This document shows positions 50,942-59,754 of a stretch of 64,000 bases of DNA, piece by piece. Each line of letters begins with the position of its first letter. Position 1 is the first letter of the stretch. A program made the translations under genes and the position numbers. Location: NCBI RefSeq assembly GCF_902506095.1, contig NZ_LR733293.1, positions 4,259,476-4,323,475 on the forward strand. Reading direction: 5' to 3'. The notes beneath the pieces are model-generated. The model had not been told where the DNA came from. It searched no databases and worked only from the letters and a program-made list of their open reading frames with translations. This DNA comes from Arthrobacter sp. 9AX (GTDB lineage: Bacteria; Actinomycetota; Actinomycetes; Actinomycetales; Micrococcaceae).

Positions 50942-52351
50942 ATGGAAACTTACGATGCCCTGCTGGCGTCCATCACGCCCACGTCCGGCCCCACAAAAAC
51001 CATCCAGGACCCGGCCACCGGCGAAACCGTGGGCGAGGCACCCATCCACACCCTCGTAGACCTTGAGCAGGCCATTTCCGACGCGCAGGCCACGCAGCCG
51101 GCGTGGGCTGCCCTGGGCCACGCCGCCAGGTCCGCTGCGCTCCTGAAAGCGGCCGACGCCGTCGAACGCTCCGCTGAAGAGCTCGCCCGCCTGCTCTCCC
51201 GCGAGCAGGGCAAACCCCTCAACGGCCCCAACGCCCGCTTCGAAGTGGGCGCCTGCGCCGCCTGGCTGCGGGCCGCAGCCACTACACCGCTGGAACCGGA
51301 AACGCTCGTGGACGACGGCGAAACGTACGCCGAACTGCACTACAAGCCCGTCGGCGTCGTCGGCGCCATCGGCCCGTGGAACTGGCCCATGATGATCACC
51401 ACCTGGCAGATCGCCCCGGCACTGCGCATGGGCAACGCCGTGGTGGTCAAGCCCTCCGAATACACCCCGCTGAGCGTCCTGGCCCTTGTCAAGGTCCTCA
51501 ACGAAGAACTGCCCGAGGGACTGCTCACCGCCGTCAGTGGAGGACGTGAGCTGGGAGCCCGCCTCGCCGGGCACCCCGCGGTCGGCAAAGTCATGTTTAC
51601 CGGCTCCACCGCCACGGGCAAGGCCATCATCAAATCCTCTGCGGACACGGTCAAGCGCCTCACCCTGGAACTGGGCGGGAACGACGCCGGCATCGTCCTT
51701 CCTGACGCCGACCCCCAGGCCATCGCCGAAGGGCTCTTCTGGGGCGCCTTCATCAACACCGGCCAAACCTGCGCGGCGCTCAAACGCCTTTACGTCCACA
51801 CCGACATCTACGACGCCGTCTGCGAGGAGCTCACCAAGGTGGCCGCCGCGATGCCCATGGGCAACGGCCTGGACGAGAACAACGTCCTGGGCCCGCTGCA
51901 GAACAAGGCCCAGTACGATGTCGTTGCGCACCTTGTGGAGGCCGCGCGTGAGTCCGGCGCCCAGATCCTCCTCGGCGGGAACCCGGACCCGAACCAGCCC
52001 GGCTACTTCTACCCCACCACCCTCGTGGCCGACATCGACAACAACAACCCGCTCGTTGCAGAGGAACAGTTCGGTCCGGCCCTGCCGATCATCCGCTGCG
52101 CCACCGTGGACGAAGCCATCGAGAAAGCCAACGCGCTCGACGTCGGACTGGGAGCCTCCGTCTGGTCCGCCAACCGTGAAGCCGCCCGGGAGGTCGCAGC
52201 ACGCATTGAAGCCGGCACCGTCTGGATCAACAAGCACGGCGCAGTGGACCCCCGCGTCCCCTTCGGCGGAGCCAAGCAGTCCGGCTACGGCCTCGAATTC
52301 GGCGTTGAAGGCCTCAAATCCCTCAGCGTTCCGCAGGTCATCAACGGCTAG
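50942..52351 (+). CDS. aldehyde dehydrogenase, probable succinate-semialdehyde dehydrogenase
   Basis: A 469-residue NAD(P)-dependent aldehyde dehydrogenase with Cys277 (INTGQTCAALKR), Glu243 (LELGGNDAG) and Asn147 (GPWNWPMM). In the HPC pathway the last step oxidises succinate semialdehyde from HpaI to succinate, and this gene is placed to supply that. It could equally oxidise an aryl-acetaldehyde from the amine oxidase; sequence alone does not separate the two. The 152-base gap upstream holds the REP-like structure and no gene. Confidence 0.88.
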   Translation: METYDALLASITPTSGPTKTIQDPATGETVGEAPIHTLVDLEQAISDAQATQPAWAALGHAARSAALLKAADAVERSAEELARLLSREQGKPLNGPNARFEVGACAAWLRAAATTPLEPETLVDDGETYAELHYKPVGVVGAIGPWNWPMMITTWQIAPALRMGNAVVVKPSEYTPLSVLALVKVLNEELPEGLLTAVSGGRELGARLAGHPAVGKVMFTGSTATGKAIIKSSADTVKRLTLELGGNDAGIVLPDADPQAIAEGLFWGAFINTGQTCAALKRLYVHTDIYDAVCEELTKVAAAMPMGNGLDENNVLGPLQNKAQYDVVAHLVEAARESGAQILLGGNPDPNQPGYFYPTTLVADIDNNNPLVAEEQFGPALPIIRCATVDEAIEKANALDVGLGASVWSANREAAREVAARIEAGTVWINKHGAVDPRVPFGGAKQSGYGLEFGVEGLKSLSVPQVING

Positions 52352-52415
52352 GAACCATTGGAACCGGGAGCCCCGCATGCCTGCAGGTGTACGGGGTTCC
52401 CGGGTTTGTGTGCCG

Positions 52416-52814
52416 TTACCCCATCGCCGGGGCGGCGGCCGTCCGGCCGGACAGCTGGCGGCGGGCCCAGCGGGCGAGCTTCTTGCCCTTGCCCTTCCAC
52501 CAGTTGTCCTCGTCCTTGTCGTGGTGCAGGCGGAAAATGATGGCCATCAGCACAAACGTGCCCATCACCACATCAATCCAGGACGCCAGCACCAGGGCAA
52601 TCAGGACCGTCAGGCCGTTGGCGATAATGGACGGCACAGCCAGGGTCCGGAAAACGGTGCTGGCCACGTAACGCCGGTGCGACCGCGGAACGGACAGGGC
52701 ACGCACCATGTCGAAGCACACGCACACCACCACCACTGTCTGGCCGATGGCCAGCAGGATCTGGCCCGGGATGGAGCCGCTGAACGCGGCCACCGCTTCC
52801 ATCCCCGGGCTCAT
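52416..52814 (-). CDS. small membrane protein of unknown function
   Basis: A 132-residue protein with three hydrophobic segments (ILLAIGQTVVVVCVCFDMV, LAVPSIIANGLTVLIALVLA, and VVMGTFVLMAIIFRL), then a basic cytoplasmic tail (HHDKDEDNWWKGKGKKLARWARR). The family is unknown to me. It converges on the aldehyde dehydrogenase gene and lies between two operons. ATG 52814 has a poor ribosome site; ATG at about 52802 is an alternative. Confidence 0.7.
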   Translation of the reverse strand: MSPGMEAVAAFSGSIPGQILLAIGQTVVVVCVCFDMVRALSVPRSHRRYVASTVFRTLAVPSIIANGLTVLIALVLASWIDVVMGTFVLMAIIFRLHHDKDEDNWWKGKGKKLARWARRQLSGRTAAAPAMG

Positions 52815-52873
52815 GGGGAAACCCCGGAGCCTTCACGGCAGGCGACCTGCCCATGGCTACCAAACATAAAAAC

Positions 52874-52937
52874 CCCCAGAAACTTGGAACCACCGCCGCG
52901 GGTCCAGCGGCAGTGGTTCCATTCAAAGTTTCCGGGG
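52874..52937. terminator. long imperfect hairpin after urtE
   Basis: GGAACCACCGCCGC (52886-52899) pairs with GCGGCAGTGGTTCC (52907-52920) with one mismatch and a seven-base loop. Outer arms GAAACTT/AAGTTTC (52879-52885 and 52926-52932) and CCCC/GGGG continue the stem, with one five-base bulge. It lies 58 bases downstream of the urtE stop on the minus strand and upstream of the membrane-protein gene at 52416-52814, so it probably terminates the urt operon. There is no clear U-run. Confidence 0.55.
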
Positions 52938-52994
52938 CCGGTCGGGTCACGAGTAGTGAGTACTCGTTTTTCGGGTGACGGAGGTTTTCCGGGC

Positions 52995-53690
52995 TCAGAT
53001 CAGCATTGCCTTCCTGACATCGCCCGCAGATGCGGCACCGCCTGCCCCCGCGGAGGAAACCCTGCCTGCCGCAAGGACGTAATAGTTGTCCGCAGCCTGG
53101 AGGGCGAAGCCGATGTGCTGTTCCACCAGGAGGATGCTCATGCCGCTGCGCTTGGACAACGCAATGATGGTTGCCTCTATCTCAGCAACAACGTTCGGCT
53201 GGATGCCTTCAGTGGGTTCGTCCAGGATCAGCAGGCGCGGATCCGTAATGAGTGCCCGCGCGATGGCCAGCTGCTGCCGCTGGCCGCCGGAGAGCAGCCC
53301 GGCCCGACGGGCCAACAATGGCCGCAGCGCCGGAAACATGTCCAGGGCTTCGGCCACACGCCCGCTGCCGTCCCTGCGCCCGTCCGCCACCAGTTGCAGG
53401 TTTTCCAGGACGGACAGTTGTCCGAATGACTGCTGTCCTTGCGGGACATATGCCATTCCGCGGTCCACCCGCCGGTGCGGACGGAGGGCTGAGATGTCCT
53501 CCCCGTCCAGCCTGATGCGCCCCGCAGAGGGTTTGAGAAGTCCGACGACGGCGCGCAGCAACGTGGTTTTGCCGGCACCGTTGTGCCCCAGGACTGAGAC
53601 AACGGCTCCATCAGGGACGGTCAGGCTGACACCGGAGACCACCTGGGTCCGGCCGTAACCTGTGTGCAGTTCTTCGATTTCAAGCATCAT
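52995..53690 (-). CDS. urtE: urea ABC transporter ATP-binding protein
   Basis: A 231-residue ATPase with Walker A LGHNGAGKTTLLRAVVG, the signature LLSGGQRQQLAIARALI and Walker B LLILDEPTEGIQPNVV. Its IEELHTGYGRTQVVSGVSL start and the GIQPNVV segment are typical of the LivF-type UrtE subunit. It is the last gene of the five-gene operon and overlaps urtD by 11 bases. Energises uptake of urea (possibly short amides) at the membrane. Confidence 0.93.
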   Translation of the reverse strand: MMLEIEELHTGYGRTQVVSGVSLTVPDGAVVSVLGHNGAGKTTLLRAVVGLLKPSAGRIRLDGEDISALRPHRRVDRGMAYVPQGQQSFGQLSVLENLQLVADGRRDGSGRVAEALDMFPALRPLLARRAGLLSGGQRQQLAIARALITDPRLLILDEPTEGIQPNVVAEIEATIIALSKRSGMSILLVEQHIGFALQAADNYYVLAAGRVSSAGAGGAASAGDVRKAMLI

Positions 53691-54489
53691 CGGCCTCCGC
53701 TCCTGAGGACCCCAGGTAGACGTCCTGTACCTTTTTGTCTGCCTGAACCTGCGCCACGCTTCCTTCACTGAGGACCTTGCCGGCTGCCAGGACAGTGACC
53801 GACGTTGCGAACTCCCGCACAAAGTCCATGTCGTGTTCGATCACCAGGGTGATGCGGCTGGCAGCGATCCTGCGCAGCAGCTCACCGGTTTCCGCCCGCT
53901 CGTCCTGGCTCATTCCCGCGATGGGCTCATCCAGGAGGAGGACATCGGAATTCTGTACCAGGAGCATGCCGATTTCCAGCCATTGCTTCTGGCCGTGCGC
54001 AAGGATTCCTGCCTTCTTCCCGGCCACGCCTTCCATTCCGATGATCTCCAGGGCCTCTTCCACCGCCGGGTCCACGGTTTTGCGGCGGCGGAGCATCTGA
54101 AGCGGCCCGCGGCCGGAACCTGCAGCGATGTCCAGGTTCTGGAGTACGGAAAGATTCTCGAACACGCTGGCGGTTTGGAACGTGCGCCCCACCCCCAGCC
54201 GGGCGATCCTATGTACTTTCCGTCCGAGGATCTCCGTGCCGGTGTGGTTCACCGATCCCGTGGCCGGCACCAGGCCCGTGATCGCATCAATCACGGTGGT
54301 CTTGCCGGCGCCGTTGGGCCCGATCAGGAACCGCAGGTCGCCCTGGACAACATCGAGATTGACTTTGTCTACTGCGAGGAACCCGTCAAAGGAAACTGAG
54401 AGGTCGCGGATTTCAAGGTACTTCGGCCGGCCATGGCGCAGCCCTCCGGCGCGCGGTTCACCGTCCGGAAGCAGGGTGGGTGTGCTCAT
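53680..54489 (-). CDS. urtD: urea ABC transporter ATP-binding protein
   Basis: A 269-residue LivG-type ATPase. Walker A is FLIGPNGAGKTTVIDAITG and Walker B is DVLLLDEPIAGMSQDE. The signature is HGQKQWLEIGMLL, the UrtD variant in place of LSGGQ, which separates it from amino-acid LivG proteins. Pairs with UrtE on the membrane dimer UrtBC. It overlaps urtC by four bases. Confidence 0.93.
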   Translation of the reverse strand: MSTPTLLPDGEPRAGGLRHGRPKYLEIRDLSVSFDGFLAVDKVNLDVVQGDLRFLIGPNGAGKTTVIDAITGLVPATGSVNHTGTEILGRKVHRIARLGVGRTFQTASVFENLSVLQNLDIAAGSGRGPLQMLRRRKTVDPAVEEALEIIGMEGVAGKKAGILAHGQKQWLEIGMLLVQNSDVLLLDEPIAGMSQDERAETGELLRRIAASRITLVIEHDMDFVREFATSVTVLAAGKVLSEGSVAQVQADKKVQDVYLGSSGAEADDA

Positions 54490-55640
54490 CTGCGGGCCTC
54501 CTCGGGCATGCTGGCTTCCCCTTCAGTCAGCGGGGCTGATGCCGAGGCCGCTGCAGGGGTTGGCACTGAAGGCAGCGGCCGGGCAGTACGGTTCCGGCGG
54601 CGCTTGCCCACCATGGATGCCAGGGACGCCAGGCCTCCCGGCATGAATCCGATGACCAGGACGAACAGCAGTCCCTGGAAATACACCCAGAAGGAGGGAA
54701 ACGTCGAGGACAGTGCGGATTGAGCGGCCGCGGCGCCGACTGCGCCCAGAACCGGGCCCAGAAGGGTGGCACGGCCGCCGATTGCCACGCCGATGATGAA
54801 GGCGATGGAAGGGATCACGCCGACGTCCGCCGGCGAAATAATTCCGACGAGCGGGACGAACAGTGCGCCGGCAATGCCTGCCAGGACGGCGGCCACCACG
54901 TAGATAGCGGTTTTGATGGACGCCGGGTCATAGCCCAGGAAGCGCACACGCTCCTCCTGGTCCCGGACCGCAACCAGCAGCTCTCCGAGCCGGCTGTGCA
55001 TCAGCTGCCGCGCCAGGGCGACCGACAGCAGGAGCACTGCCGCCGCGATCATGTACAACATCACCTTGTTGTCCGGGTCCTGCAGGTCGAAGCCGAAGAA
55101 CGACCGGAACCCGCTGAGCCCGTTTGAACCGCCGGTGGTTGCCTGCTGGCCGATGAGGAACACCGCGAAAGCAGCCGCCAGCGCCTGGCTAAGGATTGCG
55201 AAATAGGCACCCTTGACCCGCCGTTTGAAGACCGCCAGGCCCAGGATCAGGGCCACCAGCCCGGGAACCAGTACCACGGCGAGCAGTGTCACGGCAGGGC
55301 TTCGGAAAGGCTCCCACCAGCCGGGCACCTGGCCGCTGCCGTACAGGGACATGAAGTCCGGCACGCCGGAGCCGCCGAAGAGTGACGCGTCAGCAAGTTT
55401 CATGTGCATGGCCATGATGTAGGCGCCAAGCCCGAAGAACACCCCTTGGCCGAGGGTCAGCATGCCGCCGCGCCCCCACGCGAGGCCGATGCCGACTGCC
55501 ACGATGGCGAAGCAGAGGAACTTTCCGAGCAATCCCAGGTTGAAGGCGGAGAGCACGGCCGGCGCGACCACCAGGAGCAGGACCGCCGCAGCGGCGAATC
55601 CGGCCGCTGTACCCAGCCTTCCTTGCAACAGGCCCTTCAT
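54486..55640 (-). CDS. urtC: urea ABC transporter permease
   Basis: A 384-residue permease of the LivM/UrtC group with about ten helices. The segment GKFLCFAIVAVGIGLAWGRGGMLTLGQGVFFGLGAYIMAMHMK is the UrtC signature. ATG 55640 overlaps the urtB stop by four bases. The C-terminal 50 residues are a basic and Pro/Ala-rich tail longer than usual. Confidence 0.93.
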   Translation of the reverse strand: MKGLLQGRLGTAAGFAAAAVLLLVVAPAVLSAFNLGLLGKFLCFAIVAVGIGLAWGRGGMLTLGQGVFFGLGAYIMAMHMKLADASLFGGSGVPDFMSLYGSGQVPGWWEPFRSPAVTLLAVVLVPGLVALILGLAVFKRRVKGAYFAILSQALAAAFAVFLIGQQATTGGSNGLSGFRSFFGFDLQDPDNKVMLYMIAAAVLLLSVALARQLMHSRLGELLVAVRDQEERVRFLGYDPASIKTAIYVVAAVLAGIAGALFVPLVGIISPADVGVIPSIAFIIGVAIGGRATLLGPVLGAVGAAAAQSALSSTFPSFWVYFQGLLFVLVIGFMPGGLASLASMVGKRRRNRTARPLPSVPTPAAASASAPLTEGEASMPEEARR

Positions 55641-56521
55641 GCCAGGCTCCTTGTTTTGAGGCTGAAGATGCCCTGCGGCCGAAGCTGGAGGAACACCACG
55701 ATCACTATCAGGATGAGGACCTTGCCGATGCTTGCCGTCGTCGAGTACTCGAACGCGGACTGCAGCACCCCCAAGGCGAACGCCGCGATGACAGCCCCCT
55801 TGATCTGGCCGATGCCGCCAGCCACCACCACCAGGAAGGCATCCACGATGTAGTTCGTGCCGAGGTAGGGGCTGGTGGACCCGATAAGGGTGACGGCGAC
55901 TCCCGCAACGCCAGCCAGGCCAGAGCCAATGAAGAACGTCAGTTGGTCGCTTCGCCGGGTTGAGACGCCGCTGGTTTCCGCGAGGTCCCTGTTCAGCACC
56001 ACAGCCCGGATACGGCGGCCCAATGGCGTGGCCTTGAGGAGCAGGACCAGGCCTGCCAGGCACACCAGCGAGAGTGCGAGGATAAAGAGCCGGGTCAGCG
56101 GGATCGGTGCACCCAGCATCTCGATGTTCCCCTGCAGCCAGGCGGGCGCGCGGACGTCCACACTGGGTGCGCCGAAGATGTCCCGCGCGGCCTGCTGCAG
56201 GATGAGGGCCACACCGAAGGTGACCAGCAGCGTGTCCAGGGGCCGGTGGTACATGCGCCGCAACAGCAGCACCTCAAGCACCAGCCCCAGGACACCACCC
56301 ACCAGGAAACCCAGGGGTATGGAAACCAGCAGGGAAACGCCGGCATCGGAGATGGCCTGCTGAACCACGAAGGCCGTATACGCTCCGGCCATCATGAACT
56401 CGCCGTGGGCCATGTTGATGACGCCCATCTGGCCGAAAGTCAGCGACAGCCCCAGTGCCGCGAGGAGCAGGACGGACCCGAGGCTCAGCCCGGCGAACAT
56501 CTGCCCTATCAGGAGTTCCAT
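55637..56521 (-). CDS. urtB: urea ABC transporter permease
   Basis: A 294-residue LivH/UrtB-type permease with about eight helices. LTFGQMGVINMAHGEFMMAGAYTAFVVQ is the family signature in the first loop and helix. It is the second gene after urtA, which ends 36 bases after the urtB start in transcript order. Together with UrtC it forms the membrane channel. Confidence 0.93.
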   Translation of the reverse strand: MELLIGQMFAGLSLGSVLLLAALGLSLTFGQMGVINMAHGEFMMAGAYTAFVVQQAISDAGVSLLVSIPLGFLVGGVLGLVLEVLLLRRMYHRPLDTLLVTFGVALILQQAARDIFGAPSVDVRAPAWLQGNIEMLGAPIPLTRLFILALSLVCLAGLVLLLKATPLGRRIRAVVLNRDLAETSGVSTRRSDQLTFFIGSGLAGVAGVAVTLIGSTSPYLGTNYIVDAFLVVVAGGIGQIKGAVIAAFALGVLQSAFEYSTTASIGKVLILIVIVVFLQLRPQGIFSLKTRSLA

Positions 56522-56557
56522 CTCAACAGGCGCCTTTCTTCGATGTGTCCGCAGCCG

Positions 56558-57823
56558 CTATTTGGCCAGGTCCTTGGCCCAGTCGTACGTGGCCAGGAAC
56601 GGATCCGGTTGAACTGCCGCGGGCGAGGACCAAACGGTGTCGATGAGGCCCTGGGAGTTGATCTTCCCGATGCGCGGGGTCTTGGTGATGTGGTTGTTCT
56701 TCCCGTCCACCGTCACCAGGCCTTCGGGGGCTTCGAAGGTCACCCCGTCCGCCGCGGCCTGCACTTTGTCGACGTCAAATGCGCCGGCCTTCTCCACCAT
56801 GGCCTTCCACAGGTACAGCGAGGTGTAGGCGGCTTCCATGGGATCGCTGGTTACCCGCTCGGCACCGAATTTCGCCTTGAAGGCTGCAACAAATTTCTTG
56901 TTGGCCGGGGTATCCAGGGTCTGGTAGTAGTCCCAGGCGGTAAGTTGGCCCTCCACGTTGTCCAGGCCGACGCCGGGAACTTCCTCCTCGGCGATGGAAA
57001 CCGAAACAACGGGCATGGTGTCCGCTGTCAGGCCCACGCTCTTGTACTGGCGGAAGAAGGCCACGTTGCTGTCGCCGTTGAGGGTGTTGAACACAGCATC
57101 GGCTTTGGAGTCGCGCACTTTATTGACGATGGTGGAGAATTCCGTGGAGCCAAGCGGCGTGTACTCTTCCCCCAGGATTTTGATGCCCTTGGCGGCGGCG
57201 TAGGCCTGGATGATCTTGTTGGCCGTCCGCGGGAAAACGTAATCGCTGCCCACCAGGAAAAGGGACTTGGTTCCCTGCTCGGCCAGGTAATCCAGGGCTG
57301 GAATGATCTGCTGGTTGGTGGTGGCGCCGGTGTAGAAGATGTTCTTCGACGACTCCAGGCCCTCATACTGCACCGGATAGAACAGCAGCGCATCATTGGC
57401 CTCGAACACGGGGAGCATTGCCTTGCGGCTCGAGGAGGTCCAGCCACCGAACACCGCTGCGGTGCAATCCTGCTGGATCAGCTTCCCGGCGCGCTCGGCA
57501 AATTTAGTTGGTTCGCTGGCGCCGTCCTCGCTGACTACCTGGAGCTGCTTGCCAAGGACACCGCCGGAAGCATTGATCTCCTCTGCCGCGAGGGTCAGGG
57601 AGTCGAAGACAGTGCTCTCGCTGATGGCCATCGTTCCGGACAAGGAGTTGATGAACCCGACTTTGATGTTGCTGCCCGACGTGTCCACACAGGAAGTGCG
57701 GGTGCTGCCCGTGGACCCTGCGGACGCTGGATCCGTGATCTGGCTGCCGCAGCCTGTCAGGACTGCGGCCATGGCCGCCGCGGCCAGGGGAAGGAAAGCG
57801 CGTTTATCAACCGAAACCCTCAT
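56558..57823 (-). CDS. urtA: urea ABC transporter substrate-binding lipoprotein
   Basis: A 421-residue lipoprotein. The signal peptide ends in LTGC (Cys at about residue 25), then a Ser/Gly/Thr linker. The binding domain starts IKVGFINSLSGTMAISES, and PVQYEGLESSKNIFYTGATTNQQIIPALDYL is the UrtA signature that separates it from amide- and amino acid-binding homologues. ATG 57823 is chosen; a GTG two codons upstream overlaps the likely ribosome site. The 57824-58138 gap upstream holds a GlnR-like box and a 13-base palindrome. No urease genes are in the window. Confidence 0.94.
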   Translation of the reverse strand: MRVSVDKRAFLPLAAAAMAAVLTGCGSQITDPASAGSTGSTRTSCVDTSGSNIKVGFINSLSGTMAISESTVFDSLTLAAEEINASGGVLGKQLQVVSEDGASEPTKFAERAGKLIQQDCTAAVFGGWTSSSRKAMLPVFEANDALLFYPVQYEGLESSKNIFYTGATTNQQIIPALDYLAEQGTKSLFLVGSDYVFPRTANKIIQAYAAAKGIKILGEEYTPLGSTEFSTIVNKVRDSKADAVFNTLNGDSNVAFFRQYKSVGLTADTMPVVSVSIAEEEVPGVGLDNVEGQLTAWDYYQTLDTPANKKFVAAFKAKFGAERVTSDPMEAAYTSLYLWKAMVEKAGAFDVDKVQAAADGVTFEAPEGLVTVDGKNNHITKTPRIGKINSQGLIDTVWSSPAAVQPDPFLATYDWAKDLAK

Positions 57824-57993
57824 GTGCACCTGTTTCTCACTCAGCCAATGCCCGGGGGCAGAAGCTCGCCTCCGGGGTCACGGGAAGTGACCCCTTGGGA
57901 TGAATGTAGGAGCGGATTGTTTCGATGGCTGCCGCGGTTGGTTTCAGGACCGTTTCGCAGAGCAGCTTTTCGGGCCCGGCAGACAAAGCGTTC

Positions 57994-58052
57994 GCCTCTT
58001 AGAGGCAAGGAACCGCGGGAAAACAACGCGTGAAAGTTAACCTGGGGGAAAC
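57994..58052. promoter_or_regulatory. candidate regulatory sites upstream of urtA
   Basis: GCCTCTTAGAGGC (57994-58006) is a perfect 13-base palindrome. About 30 bases further upstream of urtA, TTAAC-N6-GAAAC (58037-58052, plus-strand reading) has the same spacing and letters as the half-sites in the amt box. The pair lies about 170-230 bases before the urtA start. Rest of the 57824-58138 interval shows no gene. Confidence 0.4.
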
Positions 58053-58138
58053 GTGGAGCTGCGTAACGTGGGCCGGCTGCGCGGACATATAGCGGGCGGC
58101 CTGCCGGAACCAGGGGCTGGCCTGCGGCTACACGCTAC

Positions 58139-58579
58139 CTATTGGCCAATCGCCCGCGGCCGCCACAGCACCACAGCCTGCGACCTCGGCCGGGGACGCT
58201 GGCCGCGCGCCAGGCTCACCACATCGCCCGCAGCACCCGCGGCGAAGATGCGGGAATCAAGCGGCTGCGGCCGCCGGCCCAGCTCTTCGGTCAGCTCGGA
58301 AACCCGGCGCTGCAGCGCAGCCACCTGGTTCTCCAGCTCCAGGATCCGTTTGATGCCTTCAAGTGAGACGCCTTCCTGGGACAGCCGCTGCACTTCCCGG
58401 AGCATGTTGACGTCGCGCTGTGAGTAGCGGCGGGACTTGCCCGGCGCCCGGCTGGGTGAGACGATGCCCAGCCGGTCGTACTGCCGGAGCGTCTGGGGGT
58501 GCATGTCCGCCAGTTCAGCCGCCACCGAAATCACGAAGATCGGCTGGTCCGAATTGATGTTCATGGCGTTGATGTCCAC
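58139..58579 (-). CDS. hspR: heat-shock repressor, MerR type
   Basis: A 146-residue regulator. The MerR-type helix-turn-helix is VISVAAELADMHPQTLRQYDRLGIVSPSR...RRYSQRDVNMLREV, and SQEGVSLEGIKRILELENQVAALQRRV forms the coiled-coil dimerisation helix. HspR represses the dnaK operon by binding HAIR elements, with DnaK as co-repressor. GTG 58579 was picked because a GGGGTGG site precedes it; a later ATG at 58564 lacks one. It lies 13 bases after dnaJ and is the last gene of the operon, so it autoregulates. Confidence 0.93.
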   Translation of the reverse strand: MDINAMNINSDQPIFVISVAAELADMHPQTLRQYDRLGIVSPSRAPGKSRRYSQRDVNMLREVQRLSQEGVSLEGIKRILELENQVAALQRRVSELTEELGRRPQPLDSRIFAAGAAGDVVSLARGQRPRPRSQAVVLWRPRAIGQ

Positions 58580-58592
58580 GGCCACCCCGCTG

Positions 58593-59564
58593 CTACAGCC
58601 GGGCCTTGGCAGCCAGGCCCTCACGGACATCGGCGTCGGCCGTGGCCTCGGCAAACGCCTTGACCGCAGCTTCGGCTTCCTTGTTCAGGTTCTTGGGAAC
58701 GGCGACGTCGATGGTCACCAGCAGGTCGCCGGTCCCCTTGGACGTCTTCACGCCTTTGCCTTTCACGCGCAGGGTACGGCCCGACGGCGTCCCGGCCGGA
58801 ACGCGCACCCGCACCTTTTCGCCCTCGATAGTGGGCACTTCGATGTCGGCGCCCAAAGCAGCTTCCGGGAAAGTGACCGGAACGTGGATCCGCAAGTTGT
58901 CGCCGTCGCGCGTGTAGAAGGCGTGCGGCTGCACCGCGACGCTCACCACAAGGTCGCCGTTGCCGGCTGCGCCGGGCTGGCCCTTCCCGCGGACGCGGAC
59001 TTTTTGGCCATCCTTGATACCGGCGGGGACGCGGACGTCGATGACCTCGCCGCTGGGCTCGCGCAGGCCGATGGTCGTGCCGCGGATGGACCCGGCAAAC
59101 GAAATGCTCGTGGACGCGGTGCGGTCTGCACCCTTTGCGGGCGCCCGCTGGAACCCGGTCTGCCCGAAGCCGCCGCCAAAGAGGTCGGCGAACTCCGGCG
59201 GGATGCCGCCGGAGGACGGGTTGAAGCCGCCGGCGTGCCTGCCGGTGTTGCCCGTGAAGAGCCCACCGAACAGGTCCTCGAAACCGCCGTTGCCGCCGCC
59301 GGCACCACCGGGGGCGAACCGGGCACCGCCGCCCATCGCCCGGATGGCGTCGTACTGCTGGCGCTCTTCGGGATCGGAAAGTACTGAATAAGCCTCGGAG
59401 ATGTCCTTGAACTTCTTTTCGGAAGCAGTGTCCCCCGAGTTGGTGTCAGGGTGGTGCTGCCGTGCAAGCTTCCGGTAGGCCTTCTTGATATCGGCGTCGG
59501 AAGCGTCCTTGGCAACACCAAGGATCTTGTAAAAGTCCTTGTCCACCCAATCCTGGCTAGCCAA
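58593..59564 (-). CDS. dnaJ: DnaJ-family co-chaperone without zinc finger
   Basis: A 323-residue J-domain protein. The J domain is DFYKILGVAKDASDADIKKAYRKLARQHHPDTN with the DnaK-stimulating HPD motif. A Gly/Phe-rich linker follows (GGNGGFEDLFGGLFTG and FADLFGGGFG), then the C-terminal substrate-binding beta domains. The zinc-binding CxxCxGxG repeats of classical type I DnaJ are missing; no Cys occurs in the protein, so it is a type II (CbpA-like) J protein. It follows grpE by 190 bases that contain a strong nested hairpin. Confidence 0.93.
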   Translation of the reverse strand: MASQDWVDKDFYKILGVAKDASDADIKKAYRKLARQHHPDTNSGDTASEKKFKDISEAYSVLSDPEERQQYDAIRAMGGGARFAPGGAGGGNGGFEDLFGGLFTGNTGRHAGGFNPSSGGIPPEFADLFGGGFGQTGFQRAPAKGADRTASTSISFAGSIRGTTIGLREPSGEVIDVRVPAGIKDGQKVRVRGKGQPGAAGNGDLVVSVAVQPHAFYTRDGDNLRIHVPVTFPEAALGADIEVPTIEGEKVRVRVPAGTPSGRTLRVKGKGVKTSKGTGDLLVTIDVAVPKNLNKEAEAAVKAFAEATADADVREGLAAKARL

Positions 59565-59633
59565 TGGCGTTTCCTTTCAAAGTACAAAAGTACAAAAGCG
59601 TTAAAGGCGAGATTACCGCCAAGCGACGGACGG

Positions 59634-59729
59634 ATAAGGGGGCCCGGGAGTGGCATCGGGCCTGCCGGAGCTGGGTGGCTAACGATCGCAGATCGTTAGC
59701 CACCCAGCGTAGGGGCGGGGCCCCCTTAT
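59634..59729. promoter_or_regulatory. nested hairpin between grpE and dnaJ
   Basis: An 18-base perfect stem (59670-59687 with 59691-59708) has a three-base loop. A second perfect 12-base pair, ATAAGGGGGCCC (59634-59645) and GGGCCCCCTTAT (59718-59729), encloses it. The transcript of the dnaK operon would pass this structure between grpE and dnaJ. It could reduce downstream expression, protect a processed 3' end or be a mobile palindromic repeat. Confidence 0.8.
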
Positions 59730-59754
59730 TCGTTCGGCGCGGATTAAGCGGTGA

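Noticed and set aside
56246..58033. Open frame of about 595 codons opposite urtA/urtB
   Set aside because: It runs across two real genes and their gap, with shadow-like composition.
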